From the NCBI GenBank assembly GCA_963721175.1, contig CAVRIG010000018.1, forward strand, positions 62,001-126,000: DNA of 64,000 nucleotides, in the 5' to 3' direction. The position numbers and the translations under genes are program-made. Shown here piece by piece: positions 20,907-30,213 of this stretch. Position 1 is the stretch's first letter. Each line of letters starts with the position of its first letter. The notes under the pieces were generated by a model. It saw only the letters and a list, made by a program, of their open reading frames with translations, made no database searches and was not told the origin of the DNA. This DNA is from Aliishimia sp963721175. GTDB taxonomy: Bacteria > Pseudomonadota > Alphaproteobacteria > Rhodobacterales > Rhodobacteraceae.

Positions 20907-22226
20907 TTACTGTATCGGTCCCCAACTCGGATCCGACGCCCCGTCCGGCGTCGGCACCTGCCGCAATGCACGACCCGTGACATCGACCGAATAGAGCGAG
21001 TTGCGCCCCGTCGCACCCTGGGTCTCGCGGTGGAACATCAGGACCCGGCCATTGGGCGCCCAGGTCGGCCCCTCGTCGAGGAAGGAGGCCGTCACCAGCC
21101 GCTCCCGGGAGCCATCCACATTCATGACGCCGATATGGAACCGCCCCTTGTTCTGCTTTGTGAAGGCGATCATGTCGCCCCGCGGCGACCAGACCGGCGT
21201 GCCATAGCGGCCCTCTCCGAAACTGATCCGCTGCGCCTCGCCCCCACTGGCCGACATGATGTAGATCTGCTGATTGCCGGACCGGTCGCTCTCGAAGACG
21301 ATACGCGAGCCGTCCGGCGAGAAGCTGGGCGCCGTCTCGATCGACGGCGCGCTGGTCAGCCGCGTCGAGACGCCGGTGGCAATGTCCATCGTGTAGAGAT
21401 CCGTGTTCCCGTTCTGCGTCAGCGAATAGACGAGACGTTGACCGTCCGGTGCAAACCGGGGCGCAAAGGACATCGTGCCCTCCGCACTTTCCAGAACCCG
21501 GCGCTGGACGCTGCCGACGTCTAGGACGTAGATCCGCGGAAAGCCGGTCTCGTAACTGGTGTAGAGCACCCGATCGCCGGAGGGCGAGAACCGCGGCGCC
21601 AGGACCAGCGCGCTGGAATCGGTCAGGTACTGCACGTTGGCGCCGTCCTGGTCCATGATCGCCAGCCGCTTCTGCCGGTCGCCCTTGGGCCCGCTCTCGG
21701 AAACGAAGACCACGCGGGTGTCGAAATAGGCGCCCTCGCCGGTGATCCTTGTATAGACCGCGTCGGCCACCTTGTGCGCCATGCGCCGCCAGCCATCGGT
21801 CGTTCCGGCGAATTGCAGTCCCTGCCCCAGTTCCGCGCCGGAGGCCACGTCGTAGAGGCGGAATTTCACCGACACCTGGTTTCCGTTGACCGAAACCGCC
21901 CCGGCGACCAGCGCCTGCACGTTGATGGCACTCCAGTCAGTGAAGGCCACCGGGGCGGCGAAATCGGTGAAGCGGCCGATATAGGCCTCGGCAGGCACCT
22001 CCCGGAAGAGGCCGGTGCCGGTCAGGTCGGCTGCGACCACGCGCGAGAGTTGCGCCGACAGGCTCTCGGCCGCCGGCGTCTCCGCCACGAAGTTGGGCAC
22101 CGCGATGGGCATCGGCTCGATCACACCTTGCGTGATGTCGATCCGCAGCGGCCCCTGCTGCGCCTGGGTCGCCCCCGCGGCGCCACAGATCATCACCAGG
22201 ACCAGAACCAGTATCCGTGTCATCAT
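20907..22226 (-). CDS. tolB: Tol-Pal periplasmic beta-propeller protein TolB
   Basis: TolB is the periplasmic link between TolA and Pal. The 439-residue product has a signal peptide (MMTRILVLVLVMICGAAGAT), an N-terminal TolB domain and five propeller repeats recognisable as APRFSPSGDRVLYTS, APRFAPDGQRLVYSL, APSFSPDGSRIVFES, PVWSPRGDMIAFT and GPTWAPNGRVLMF. Its start overlaps the tolA stop (ATGATGA), so the two are translationally coupled. Confidence 0.97.
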   Translation of the reverse strand: MMTRILVLVLVMICGAAGATQAQQGPLRIDITQGVIEPMPIAVPNFVAETPAAESLSAQLSRVVAADLTGTGLFREVPAEAYIGRFTDFAAPVAFTDWSAINVQALVAGAVSVNGNQVSVKFRLYDVASGAELGQGLQFAGTTDGWRRMAHKVADAVYTRITGEGAYFDTRVVFVSESGPKGDRQKRLAIMDQDGANVQYLTDSSALVLAPRFSPSGDRVLYTSYETGFPRIYVLDVGSVQRRVLESAEGTMSFAPRFAPDGQRLVYSLTQNGNTDLYTMDIATGVSTRLTSAPSIETAPSFSPDGSRIVFESDRSGNQQIYIMSASGGEAQRISFGEGRYGTPVWSPRGDMIAFTKQNKGRFHIGVMNVDGSRERLVTASFLDEGPTWAPNGRVLMFHRETQGATGRNSLYSVDVTGRALRQVPTPDGASDPSWGPIQ

Positions 22227-23413
22227 CGCCAGAACATTCCTTCCGGATTGAAAGTCATCTCGATCTCACGCCATTGGCCGTACTTTTCCGCCGGGAGGGG
22301 AAACCCGTCCGAACCGCAGCGGATGATCGCCCGCCGCGCGGTCTCGAATACCTTGCGCGCAGCCGATTCGCCCCCACCGGATGAAGATATCATGCGGATG
22401 GATTCGCTGCGCGGCGTGCCATTCTCGTTCATCGCCACGTACACGGTCACGGTGGTGCCCTGCGCCTCCGTGCTGAGCGTGCCGACGTTCCAGCAGGATC
22501 CGACGGCGACACGCAGACCTTCGAGTTCGCTGCCGGTGAGCGGCGGACCGGAGGGTGCTGCGGGCCGGGCGGGTTCAGCCGCGGGTTCCGGCGTCTCGTT
22601 CTGAGCGCCGGCAACCGCATCGGCGATCGCCGCGGCCAGATCGTCGGGCGCTGGCTCTTCTTGCGGAGCTTCCGCCGCCGCCACAGGTGGTTCTTCGGTC
22701 TCCTCGACCGGTGGCTCGGCGGGTCGCGGCTCCTCGGGCGTGGTCTCGGCGCTCTGGAGGGGACGTTGCGGCCGTGCGGAGGGAGGTCGCTTGCTGCTTT
22801 CGGGCGCGGCGGGCTCATCTGCCTCGGTGACGATCTCGGTCGTCGTTTCCGGTGGCGCCGTCGCCTCCTGCGCCTCCTGCTCGACCTCGCCTATCCCGTC
22901 TTCGGCGACCAACTCCTGCTCGACCTCGTCGGGAGTGGCTTCGGGATCAGGCCGCGCGACCGGTTCTGGCGCGACGCGGTCCGCCTGCCGCGGCACGGCC
23001 TCCGACGACGGTTCCGGCGCGAGGACAGCGACGTCGTCCGACGGCGGCTCCACGGACGGCGCCGCGTCGGTCACCTCAGCCTGGGGTTGCGCGTCCGCCG
23101 CTGGGACCTCGGGCAAGCTCTCTGCCGAAGGCGACTGCCGTGCCGGTGGCGGGAGCGACACTTCAGGTGCCGCGTCGGGCGCGGGCGCTTCCGGTGCGGC
23201 CGGTTCGGGCGCGTCCGACTGCGGCTGCACGATGTCCGTAGCCGCCTGCGGTGCCTGTTGCGCTGATTGCAGTGCGGCGAATTCCTCCGAACTGATGACG
23301 GAGACATCCTGCACGTTCATCGGCAGCGGCTCCGACCTGAAGACCGGTCCGACCAGCAGCCAGCCCAACAGCAGCGCATGTCCTGCGGCGGAGATTTTTG
23401 TCCCGGTCTCCAA
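22223..23413 (-). CDS. tolA: TolA-like cell-envelope protein
   Basis: TolA spans the periplasm and passes proton-motive energy from TolQR to Pal. The 396-residue protein has one N-terminal span (HALLLGWLLVGPVF), a long low-complexity middle of about 230 residues rich in Ala, Pro and Glu, and a C-terminal TonB/TolA domain (LRVAVGSCWNVGTLS, TVTVYVAMNENGTPRSES). The middle is weakly conserved, as expected of a spacer. The gene follows tolR after 6 bases and overlaps tolB. Confidence 0.92.
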   Translation of the reverse strand: METGTKISAAGHALLLGWLLVGPVFRSEPLPMNVQDVSVISSEEFAALQSAQQAPQAATDIVQPQSDAPEPAAPEAPAPDAAPEVSLPPPARQSPSAESLPEVPAADAQPQAEVTDAAPSVEPPSDDVAVLAPEPSSEAVPRQADRVAPEPVARPDPEATPDEVEQELVAEDGIGEVEQEAQEATAPPETTTEIVTEADEPAAPESSKRPPSARPQRPLQSAETTPEEPRPAEPPVEETEEPPVAAAEAPQEEPAPDDLAAAIADAVAGAQNETPEPAAEPARPAAPSGPPLTGSELEGLRVAVGSCWNVGTLSTEAQGTTVTVYVAMNENGTPRSESIRMISSSGGGESAARKVFETARRAIIRCGSDGFPLPAEKYGQWREIEMTFNPEGMFWR

Positions 23414-23419
23414 ACCGCC

Positions 23420-23887
23420 TCACCCATCCCGGCCATCAAGCGTCGGTCCGCCGATATCCGTCACCAGCCCGATATTGGCGAATCCGCCAGCGTTGAGCGC
23501 GCCCATGACCTCCATCACCTGCCGATAGGTCACCGCCCCGTCCGCACGCAGATAGACACGATCGGACGCCCGTTCCGCTGCGATCGCGCGGAGTTTCGGG
23601 ATCAGTTCGTCTCGCGCCGTCTCGGTCGTCTGGATCTGCACGCCACCATCTGCGGTGATCGTCACGGTCAGCGGCTCCTCCTGGTCGACCGGTAGCGCGC
23701 TTGCGGCGGACTTCGGCAATTCGACCGGAACCCCGACGGTCAATAGCGGTGCCGCCACCATGAAGATGATCAGCAGCACCAGCATCACGTCCACGAAGGG
23801 CGTGACGTTGATCTCGGACATCGGCGTCGCACGTCTGCGCCGACGCCGCGCGCCGGCCCGTTCCGATTTGATGACGCCTGCTCCCAT
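23420..23887 (-). CDS. tolR: TolR, proton-channel component of the Tol system
   Basis: The 155-residue ExbD/TolR-family protein has a basic cytoplasmic N-terminus and one transmembrane helix beginning FVDVMLVLLIIFMV, whose aspartate is the expected proton-relay residue. The periplasmic domain includes VTITADGGVQIQTTET and VYLRADGAVTYRQVMEVM. It lies 40 bases after tolQ in the same operon. Confidence 0.96.
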   Translation of the reverse strand: MGAGVIKSERAGARRRRRRATPMSEINVTPFVDVMLVLLIIFMVAAPLLTVGVPVELPKSAASALPVDQEEPLTVTITADGGVQIQTTETARDELIPKLRAIAAERASDRVYLRADGAVTYRQVMEVMGALNAGGFANIGLVTDIGGPTLDGRDG

Positions 23888-23927
23888 TTCGCGGCCTCCG
23901 ACCCTGCTATGGCCCCGGGTTCATCGC

Positions 23928-24623
23928 TCAGCTGTCCAATTGCCGCGACAGGATGGTCGCGAACTCGTCCGAGAACGCTTCATACCCCGCGATGATCTGG
24001 TCGCTGTCTGCGCTGAGCTTGTTGTAGAATATCACCGCCGGAATGGCCGCCAGAAGCCCGAGCCCGGTGGCCAGAAGCGCCTCCGCGATGCCTGGCGCCA
24101 CCACGGCGAGGTTGGTGTTCTGCTGCGCCGCGATTTCGATGAACGCATTCATGATCCCCGCGACGGTTCCGAAGAGTCCGATGAAGGGGGCCGACGATCC
24201 GACCGTGGCCAGAACGGTCAGACCCTTCTGCAGTTCTTCGGCCTCCTTCTGGATTGCGACATCCATCGAGCGATCGATGCGCGAGGTCGCCCCGGCGATC
24301 ATCGCGCCGTCCTCCCGGTGGGACCTGCGCCATTCCATCATCCCGCTGGCAAAGACGCGTTCCGCGCGCCCGGGCGGGCTGGCCCCGATCTCGTCGAAGA
24401 GGCCATCGAGCGGTTCTCCCGACCAGAAGCGTTCGTCGAAGGCCCGCGCCTCCGCCCGCGCGCGGCGGTAGTTCATCAACTTCTGGATGATGATCCCCCA
24501 CGCCCAGATCGAGGCGACGATCAGGATCAACATCACGAGTTTTACGGTGAAGGTCGCGCGCCAAAAGAGGCTCCACACGGAGAAATCGAACTCCTGCGCC
24601 AGCGCCAGGGTTTCTGCTTCCAT
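23928..24623 (-). CDS. tolQ: TolQ, proton-channel component of the Tol system
   Basis: The 231-residue MotA/TolQ/ExbB family protein has three membrane helices: residues about 18-42 (FTVKLVMLILIVASIWAWGI), about 130-155 (FIGLFGTVAGIMNAFIEI) and about 170-195 (GIAEALLATGLGLLAAIPAV). Together with TolR it forms the stator that energises TolA. It is the first tol gene of the operon; ybgC lies 102 bases upstream. Confidence 0.97.
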   Translation of the reverse strand: MEAETLALAQEFDFSVWSLFWRATFTVKLVMLILIVASIWAWGIIIQKLMNYRRARAEARAFDERFWSGEPLDGLFDEIGASPPGRAERVFASGMMEWRRSHREDGAMIAGATSRIDRSMDVAIQKEAEELQKGLTVLATVGSSAPFIGLFGTVAGIMNAFIEIAAQQNTNLAVVAPGIAEALLATGLGLLAAIPAVIFYNKLSADSDQIIAGYEAFSDEFATILSRQLDS

Positions 24624-24725
24624 TCTGCCTGCTCTTTGCCTTGTCAGCCCGTTTCGGTTGGGTCTTACGTCAATAATAGCGACCTTTGCAGGAGAACGCC
24701 ATCACTTCGGCATCATATCGCCAGC

Positions 24726-25115
24726 TCATGCGCCGAATTTTTGGCGTAGTTCCGCCGGAAGCCGTACGGGGCGCCCATTGGTGTTCATGCAGACCGCCGT
24801 GACGGCCGCGCGGAAGATCGGCACATCGCCCCGCTGCACCCGCTGATCGAAATGCCAGCGAACGGCACCCTTGGGTTCGTGGGCCGTCAGAACCGTCAGC
24901 CGGTCGCCCAGCCGCGCCGACGAGAGGTAATCCGCCTCGACCCGCGTGACGGCAAAGACGATGCCCTCCGCCCGCATCGCGTTCTGGTCGAGGCCCAACT
25001 GCTCCACGATCTCCGACCGCGCCCGTTCGATGTACCGGAGGTAATTCGCATAGTAGACGATCCCGGCCATGTCGGTGTCTTCGTAGTAGACCGTGACCGG
25101 AAACCGATGTGTCAT
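24726..25115 (-). CDS. ybgC: YbgC-type acyl-CoA thioesterase
   Basis: This is a 4-hydroxybenzoyl-CoA-thioesterase-like hotdog protein that usually heads the tol operon. From ATG 25115 it has 129 residues, with the active-site segment VYYEDTDMAGIVYYANYLRY and the family strand GIVFAVTRVEADYLSSARLG. ATG 25136 in the same frame would add seven residues; both have acceptable GGAG/GGGGA upstream sequences. Its function in lipid or acyl-CoA turnover is inferred from the family. Confidence 0.93.
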   Translation of the reverse strand: MTHRFPVTVYYEDTDMAGIVYYANYLRYIERARSEIVEQLGLDQNAMRAEGIVFAVTRVEADYLSSARLGDRLTVLTAHEPKGAVRWHFDQRVQRGDVPIFRAAVTAVCMNTNGRPVRLPAELRQKFGA

Positions 25116-25185
25116 TGCGCCATGCTCCGTCGCCATTTTCCCCGACGCGGAGCCTAAGCAGGCCGGTGCGGGACTGCAACGCGGC

Positions 25186-25812
25186 TCAGCTGGTCTGCTG
25201 TCCGATCCGTGCCGCAAGCCGCAGCGCATGCGCCGGGTCGTCCGCCGCCGGCGGCATCACCGGATCGTAGGCCGCGCGGATCAGCGCGCCGATCTCGGGC
25301 CGCAACACGGTCGTCTCCTTCGCGATGGCCAGCGGCGAGCGGTCGCGAAACGCCAGATCCGACCAGAGCAGGATCGACTGCACCGTCTGGCTCAGCGCCA
25401 GCGTGTCTGCAGACACCGCACCCAGCTCGTCGTCCAGCTTGAGGAACACGAAGCAGGCCTGGATCGCGCCCGCCTCGTCGAAGCGGAACATGCGGTACTG
25501 GTTGGCCTGCGTCGCCTCCAGCCGCCGCACCAGAGGCTCGAGCCCGGGAACCAGCCGGTCCATGTCGGGCACGTCCAGCAGCTCGCCCCAGTCGCGCATG
25601 AAGAACCACATGAAGTTCGCGCCGAGTTCGGGATCGGTGTCGGTCATCGCGTGGTCCGCCAGCACGCAGACCGCCTCGACCGCGCCCTTGATCGTCTTGA
25701 GCGATGCATCGTTGACCCCGAAGACCACCGGTGCCAGCGGCCGGCCCCAGCGCGCGAAGGCATATTGACCGCTTTCGCGGATGAACAGGGCTTCGATCTC
25801 CTCGGGTGTCAT
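25186..25812 (-). CDS. conserved protein of unknown function between ybgC and ruvB
   Basis: This 208-residue soluble protein (MTPEEIEALFIRESGQYAFA...) has no signal peptide or membrane span. It is rich in acidic residues and aromatic stretches (GANFMWFFMRDWGEL, QYRMFRFDEAGAIQACF). I do not recognise a domain. It is on the same strand as ruvB upstream and ybgC downstream, and I believe it keeps this position in other Rhodobacterales. Codon use looks like its neighbours. No function can be assigned. Confidence 0.8.
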   Translation of the reverse strand: MTPEEIEALFIRESGQYAFARWGRPLAPVVFGVNDASLKTIKGAVEAVCVLADHAMTDTDPELGANFMWFFMRDWGELLDVPDMDRLVPGLEPLVRRLEATQANQYRMFRFDEAGAIQACFVFLKLDDELGAVSADTLALSQTVQSILLWSDLAFRDRSPLAIAKETTVLRPEIGALIRAAYDPVMPPAADDPAHALRLAARIGQQTS

Positions 25813-25905
25813 GCGCGCCTCATTTGTTGCACGCACGGAATAGCCAAGACGGAGGTTTCCACACAACCCCGGCCCCGGACACTGCGGCAAATGGCCGGCC
25901 TTGCG

Positions 25906-26946
25906 TCACTCGAAGAGATCGCTCTGCCCGTCCTGCTTCGGCTGCGGCACAGCGAGGCCAAGATGCCGCCACGCGCCTTGGGTCAGCATCCGGCCGCGCG
26001 GCGTTCGCTGGATCAGACCCTGTTGCAACAGGAAGGGCTCGATCACCTCCTCCAGGGAATCGCGGCTTTCGCTGAGCGCGGCACACAGGGTTTCGATCCC
26101 CACCGGCCCGCCGCCGTAATGCTCCGCAATGAGCCGCAGGTAGCGGCGGTCGGCGGAATCCAGCCCGCGCGCGTCCACGCCCAGCCGGGTCAACGCGTTG
26201 TCCGCGAGATCCCGCGTCACCCGGCCGTCACCTTCGACGACGGCGAAATCCACCACCCGCCTCAGCAGCCGCCCCGCGATCCTCGGTGTTCCGCGGGCCC
26301 GGCGGGCAATTTCGCGGGCCCCGCCTTCATCCGCCGGCGCGCCGAGCTTGACCGCGTTGCGCGACACGATCGTGTAAAGCTCGTCTTCGGTGTAGAAATT
26401 CAGCCGCGTGGGAATCCCGAAGCGATCGCGCAGGGGCGTGGTCAGCAGACCCATGCGAGTCGTGGCGCCCACCAGCGTGAAGGGCTGCAGCTCGATCCGC
26501 ACCGTCCGCGCCGCCGGGCCCTCGCCGATCACCAGATCCAGTTCGAAATCCTCGAGCGCGGGATAAAGCACCTCTTCGACCGCGGGGTTCAATCGGTGGA
26601 TCTCGTCGATGAAGAGAACGTCGCGCGATTCCAGGTTGGTCAGGATCGCCGCGAGATCGCCCGCCTTGGCCAGCACCGGGCCGGAGGTCATGCGGAAATT
26701 GACGCCTAGTTCGCGCGCCATGATCTGCGCGAGGGTGGTCTTGCCCAAACCCGGCGGCCCGTGGAACAGCGTGTGGTCCATCGCCTCGCCGCGTTGCCGA
26801 GCGGACTGGATGAAGATCCGCAGGTTGGCGCGCGCCTCCGCCTGGCCGATGAACTCGTCGAGCGTCTGCGGCCGCAGAGCCCGGTCTGCCGCCGCCGCGT
26901 CCTCGGGCAACGGCTCCGGTCTCAGAGTGGGATCCACATCGCTCAT
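25906..26946 (-). CDS. ruvB: Holliday junction branch-migration ATPase RuvB
   Basis: RuvB is the hexameric motor that moves Holliday junctions with RuvA. The 346-residue product has RALRPQTLDEFIGQAEAR at the start, Walker A GPPGLGKTTLAQ near residue 65, Walker B LFIDEIHRL near 113, the arginine-finger region VGATTRMGLLTTPLRDRFG and a C-terminal winged helix (LLQQGLIQRTPRGRML). The sequence is intact, unlike ruvA and ruvC beside it. Confidence 0.98.
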   Translation of the reverse strand: MSDVDPTLRPEPLPEDAAAADRALRPQTLDEFIGQAEARANLRIFIQSARQRGEAMDHTLFHGPPGLGKTTLAQIMARELGVNFRMTSGPVLAKAGDLAAILTNLESRDVLFIDEIHRLNPAVEEVLYPALEDFELDLVIGEGPAARTVRIELQPFTLVGATTRMGLLTTPLRDRFGIPTRLNFYTEDELYTIVSRNAVKLGAPADEGGAREIARRARGTPRIAGRLLRRVVDFAVVEGDGRVTRDLADNALTRLGVDARGLDSADRRYLRLIAEHYGGGPVGIETLCAALSESRDSLEEVIEPFLLQQGLIQRTPRGRMLTQGAWRHLGLAVPQPKQDGQSDLFE

Positions 26947-26990
26947 TCGGTGCTCATTCGGTCCTGCCGTTCCGCCGCATCGCCTTTACC

Positions 26991-27663
26991 CTACCCCTTG
27001 GGCGCCAGCAGCTTCAATGCCGCGCGGATCAATGCGGAGGTGTCTGCCGACGGGTCGGCACCCGCCGCCTGCACGACCGCCGAGGCCGCCTCGGAGGGCG
27101 CGTAGCCCAGATTTCCAAGCGCCGATAGCGCATCCGACTGCGCGTTTCCATCGGGTTCGTGGCGGCTCACTCACGGCCGCGGGGACAGCATCGCCGATGT
27201 CCACCACATCCGCCGCGACGCTGCCCAAGGCCGCAGCGGCGCCCTGCCCCATCGCCATGACCTGCGGGGCCTTGTCCTTGAGGTCGAGCACCACGCGCTG
27301 CGCGATCTTGGGGCCGACACCCTTGGCCGCCTTCACGGAGTTCCAGTCGCCGAGTGCAATCGCACGCGATACACCATCCGGACCCAAGGCACCCAAAATC
27401 GCCAGCGACGCGCGTGCGCCGACGCCCTGGACCGTCATCAGCAGCCGGTGCCATTCCTTCTCCGCCAATGTCAGGAAGCCGTAAAGCTGCAGCAGATCCT
27501 CGCGCACCAGCAGATCGGTATAAAGTGCTGCCACCTGGCCCGGCCCCGGCAGCGCGGCCAGCGTCCGGTCCGAGCAATAGACGACATACCCGATCCCCTG
27601 CACCTCGATCAGCACGTGATCGGCGGTGCGGTAGCCGATGCGGCCGGTGAGCTTGCCGATCAC
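26991..27663 (-). CDS. ruvA: Holliday junction-binding protein RuvA, frameshifted near the C-terminus
   Basis: RuvA binds the four-way junction and recruits RuvB. The start GTG 27663 overlaps the ruvC stop as GTGA. The OB-fold (MIGKLTGRIGYRTADHVLIE) and the helix-hairpin-helix stretches (LLMTVQGVGARASLAIL, VKAAKGVGPKIAQRVVLDL) are in one frame. Near 27170 the frame breaks, and domain III continues in another as QSDALSALGNLGYAPSEAAS to ALKLLAPKG and the stop at 26991. The uninterrupted frame would instead run to 26986 with an arginine- and glycine-rich tail, which is not RuvA-like. Confidence 0.93.
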
Positions 27664-28167
27664 CCGCCGGCCCTCGCCACCGCCGCGGCGAGGCCGCCGG
27701 CAGACCCCGAATGATGCGCATGGCAGATCGCCACGGCCAGCGCATCGGCGGCATCCGGCCCGGCGATCTCGATCCCCGGGAGCTGGATCCGCACCATGTG
27801 GGCGACCTGCACCTTGTCCGCGTGACCGACACCCACCACAGTCTTCTTCACCGTGTTGGGCGCGTATTCGCCCACCTGCAGCCCCGCCTGCGCCGGCACG
27901 AGCAGCGCGATACCGCGCGCCTGCCCCAGCTTCAGCGTCGCCGCTCCGTCCTTGTTCACGAAGGTCTGCTCCACCGCGGCCGCGTCCGGGCGATGAAGCG
28001 TCAGGACCGTCTGCAATTGAATATAGAGAGAGCAGAGCCGCGCCGGCAGATCATCCCCTTCGGATCGGCACACGCCGTTCGCGACGTGAGCCGAGTCGCC
28101 CGCCATGGACTTCGATCACCCCCCAGCCGAGGTTTCTGAGCCCCGGATCGATCCCAATCACCCGCAT
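27660..28167 (-). CDS. ruvC: Holliday junction resolvase RuvC, frameshifted near the N-terminus
   Basis: RuvC cuts Holliday junctions. ATG 28167 gives MRVIGIDPGLRNLGWGVIEV with the first catalytic aspartate. The frame breaks near 28093 and continues as AHVANGVCRSEGDDLPARLC, AAAVEQTFVNKDGAATLKLG (catalytic glutamate) and AGPDAADALAVAICHAH (last acidic residues). The break lies in a gene that is otherwise complete, so a base-calling error is the simplest reading. GAGG upstream of the ATG is a plausible ribosome site. It is the first gene of ruvCAB. Confidence 0.93.
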
Positions 28168-28522
28168 GTAGCCTCGAAAATTTTCGCGAATTGTTGCTTT
28201 TCTGCCGCCTTGCCGAAGTGCTTAGCACGAAAGGAGAACATTGGCCAAGGGACAAGCGCGATGCTCCCATTAGGGAACCGATGTCGGTTTGCGACCAAAG
28301 CCGCCGAAAAGAGCCTGAAAACCGGCGGGAAAGGTCGGTTTCCGAGCATACGGCAAGGTTAATTTTTCGTTTATTTACGGATGGTTAACCATCGTTCTGA
28401 CCCATGCGTTTCTTGCAAGGCCCTTATGCACATTCCGAGCTTGTGGCGCCGTGACGGCCCGCATAGTTGCATTGAAGCGTCGAAGCCGGCGCAACATCAA
28501 ACTCAACCGAAGGACTTCCGAA
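28168..28522. other. 355-base gene-free region between ruvC and the DUF1127 gene, with palindromes
   Basis: This divergent promoter region is less GC-rich than its surroundings. It contains the palindrome CGAAAATTTTCG (28175-28186, just upstream of ruvC), a TTAA-N7-TTTA element starting near 28360 that is one base off the CtrA consensus TTAA-N7-TTAA, and a perfect 14-bp palindrome GATGGTTAACCATC (28380-28393). I found no supported gene; the open frames here lack ribosome sites and family resemblance. Confidence 0.6.
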
Positions 28523-28732
28523 ATGGCCGCTTACACTACACACGGCGCATTCGCATCGTCCGCCGTTCACAAGCCGCGTGGTTCGTTTCTCTCGACGCTC
28601 ATGGGCTCCCTGAGGACTTGGAACGACGCACGCCAGACGCGAAATGCTTTGCATTCACTGACCGACCGCGAACTCGACGACATCGGGCTGCACCGCAGCG
28701 AAATCGATGCCGTGGCCGCAAGACGCCGTTGA
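28523..28732 (+). CDS. DUF1127 (YjiS-like) small protein
   Basis: The 69-residue protein starts at ATG 28523, with GAAGGA a few bases upstream. The C-terminal half (TWNDARQTRNALHSLTDREL, then DDIGLHRSEIDAVAARR) is the DUF1127 signature of arginine-rich YjiS-like proteins abundant in Rhizobiales and Rhodobacterales. Members of this family have been linked to RNA binding and phosphate or carbon responses in some species. Its role here is unknown. The palindromic region upstream may control it. Confidence 0.85.
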   Translation: MAAYTTHGAFASSAVHKPRGSFLSTLMGSLRTWNDARQTRNALHSLTDRELDDIGLHRSEIDAVAARRR

Positions 28733-28876
28733 TCGGCATGGCGGACAACCGGCGAATACCGCCGGTGACGAAGCGCCAGAACGGCGCACATATGCCAGAA
28801 TGGCTCGAAATGGATGGCCGCGCAGGGTGAACTATCTGCGTGGCCATTTTTCGTAGCGCGCAGAGACGGAGTGTCC

Positions 28877-29218
28877 TCAGACATACGGCGAAAGGATATC
28901 CGCGATGACCTGCGACACCGGGTCGATCGCCATGACGACAGCCCCTGCACGTTCGGGAAGCGTTCCGTTCTCCAGGATCGTCAGCCGCTCGCGGTAGACC
29001 GCTTCGCCCGACGTCGCCAGCACGAAGCCCTTGAACATCATCAGCATGCCCATCAGCAGCACGAACCCGCGCAAGGGCAACCTGAACGCCACCCGGCGTG
29101 GCGTCCTGACAATCAATTCGTCCGCGCGTAGCCTGGCCTTGTATCCGCGCGCCAGGGAATGGTGCCGGCGCAGCAGCCGGTTCAACCTGTTCTCGAATTC
29201 GACCCGTCCGTCTGACAT
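28877..29218 (-). CDS. small single-span membrane protein of unknown function
   Basis: The 113-residue protein begins MSDGRVEFENRLNRLLRRHH, strongly basic, followed by one transmembrane helix near residues 50-68 (GFVLLMGMLMMFKGFVLAT) and a C-terminal domain (VYRERLTILENGTLPERAGA). The start codon follows GGAGGC. I do not recognise a named family. It lies downstream of prmA on the same strand, with 121 bases between, and may have its own promoter. Confidence 0.75.
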   Translation of the reverse strand: MSDGRVEFENRLNRLLRRHHSLARGYKARLRADELIVRTPRRVAFRLPLRGFVLLMGMLMMFKGFVLATSGEAVYRERLTILENGTLPERAGAVVMAIDPVSQVIADILSPYV

Positions 29219-29339
29219 GGATGCCTCCTTGTCGACCTGCCCCGCCAGAATGCGGGAACCCTAGCGCGGAATTGTGGCAGGACTTGGCAGACCGGCCGCT
29301 TTGTGGCGGATTGCGGCCCTGCACCGGCCAGCCCGCGCC

Positions 29340-30210
29340 TCAAATGCGACGCATCGTCAATGTCGTCCAGTCGCCGATGTCGTCGCGATGCGTCAGGTCG
29401 AATCCCGCGCTCCGGTAGCACTCGATCACGTCGCCTGCCTGGGGGATCAGGATGCCCGACAGGATCGTGAATCCGTGGGGCGCCACATGCGCCGCCATGT
29501 CCGGCGCAAGCGCCATCAATGGGCCCTTCAGGATGTTGGCGAAGACGAGATCGAAGGGCGCGGCAGCATTCAGGTCCGGGTGGTCGAAGCCCGCAGCCTC
29601 CACGCACCGCACGCGGTCCGCCAATCCGTTGACGGTGACATTCGCCTGCGCGACCTCCACGGCAACCGCATCGATGTCGGAGGCGATGACACGCTCCGGC
29701 CAGACCCGCGCCGCCGCCATGGCCAGAACCGCCGTACCGCAGCCGATATCCGCGACGTTTCGGCAGTGCTCCCCCTGCTTCAGGAGCCGGTCGAGCGCCT
29801 GCAGACACCCGATCGTCGTGCCGTGGTGCCCGGTGCCGAACGCCATCGCCGCATCGATCAGAAGCGCGACGCGGTCCTCCGGCACCTTGTCGGCGTCGTG
29901 CGAGCCGTAGACGAAGAACCTCCCAGCCTCCACAGGATGCAACTCGCGGCGCACATGCGCGACCCAATCCGTGTCCGGCAACTCCGAGACGGCAAAGGGC
30001 CGAGCGCCCATCGCCGCCGCCAGCAGGTCGAGCGCCACGCCGTCGGGCCGATCGGAGAAATAGCCGCCGACCTCCCAGCGACCCGATCCGTCCTCCATCT
30101 CGAACACGCCGACGCCGTCGGGCGCGGGTCCAGCTCTTCCAGTCGCTGTGCCCAGCGCCTCGGCCTTGTCGCGGTTCGCCAAGCGTGGTGAGCGCGGTGA
30201 AGGTGGGCAT
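29340..30210 (-). CDS. prmA: ribosomal protein L11 methyltransferase, frameshifted near the N-terminus
   Basis: PrmA trimethylates ribosomal protein L11 using SAM. ATG 30210 gives MPTFTALTTL, then the frame breaks twice (near 30185 and 30135) before the main frame DGVGVFEMEDGSGRWEVGGY. The SAM-binding motif is ADIGCGTAVLAMAAARV, preceded by AMAFGTGHHGTTIGCLQAL and followed by FANILKGPLMALAP, the catalytic NILxxP-like motif. Three bases separate it from the MATE gene upstream, so it may share that transcript. Confidence 0.9.
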
Positions 30211-30213
30211 GGG

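Noticed and set aside
22600..23270. Low-complexity repeat-like stretch rich in Ala, Pro and Glu codons
   Set aside because: This is the spacer of TolA, normal for the family, not a separate repeat element.
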